Shown piece after piece: positions 63,881-64,000 of a DNA stretch of 64,000 nt. The notes below the pieces were generated by a model. The model was given only the letters and a program-made list of their open reading frames with translations. It did no database searches and was not told where the DNA came from. The DNA comes from Crossaster papposus (lineage: Eukaryota > Echinodermata > Asteroidea > Velatida > Solasteridae), in contig JBAIAA010000253.1 of the NCBI GenBank assembly GCA_037893245.1, positions 496,001-560,000 on the forward strand, read 5' to 3'. Position 1 is the first letter of the stretch. Each line of letters starts with the position of its first letter. The position numbers and the translations under genes were made by a program.

Positions 63881-64000
63881 GTAAGGCTTGCGGCTACGGC
63901 TATGGCTACGGCTATGGCTATGGCTTGTAATTCTACACGTGCACTTATGGAAGCGGCTGAAACCACTTCTCATAGACACGTGTGGATGGGTTTCTAAATT

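Overview
This is animal nuclear DNA: single genes are spread over kilobases with GT-AG introns, intergenic sequence is AT-rich, and small hairpin transposons are everywhere. The repeat style (palindromic ACATGTACATGT tracts, elements ending in GGGCCCAATTTCATAG, tRNA-derived SINEs) and the protein sequences suggest an echinoderm, most likely a sea star. That assignment is inference from memory; no database search was possible.

Layout. (1) 719-860, minus strand: the first coding exon of ribosomal protein S10; the rest lies left of the window. (2) 3.6-11.9 kb, plus strand: two TMEM86/lysoplasmalogenase (YhhN family) terminal exons in tandem at 7758-8474 and 10984-11733, plus a TATA-type promoter with a tiny first exon at 3598-3734 that is in phase with both. 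(3) 12-24 kb: no gene recognised, many MITEs. (4) 24394-42709, minus strand: a complete NDR-family kinase (STK38/STK38L, trc orthologue). I resolved ten coding exons giving a 472-residue protein with all catalytic and regulatory motifs. A broken THAP-domain gene lies antisense in one of its introns. (5) 42.7-54.8 kb: intergenic, with a 57-copy 12-bp minisatellite, a LINE 3' end, a MULE-like element and several MITEs. (6) 54814 to the right edge, plus strand: the first eight coding exons of a TTC17-like gene (secreted/luminal TPR protein), running out of the window.

The genes are unrelated housekeeping or signalling genes and do not form a pathway. STK38 and TTC17 are divergent, about 12 kb apart.

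The most notable material is transposable. Three copies of one family (29796-30596, 31962-32170, 63143-63695) have about 19-bp terminal inverted repeats and 8-bp target duplications of hAT type. They share an 80-bp core, and their arms have expanded into 10-12-bp minisatellites. The short copy sits 11 nt inside an STK38 splice donor; another ends 19 nt before a TTC17 splice acceptor. A second family (4404-5448) has inverted 16-bp arrays as arms and encloses half of a PHD-like zinc finger. A third pair of inverted 16-bp arrays brackets 50.29-53.40 kb. A separate group of TTAA-flanked MITEs nest into one another precisely at TTAA, and one subgroup has telomere-like ends that are really terminal repeats.
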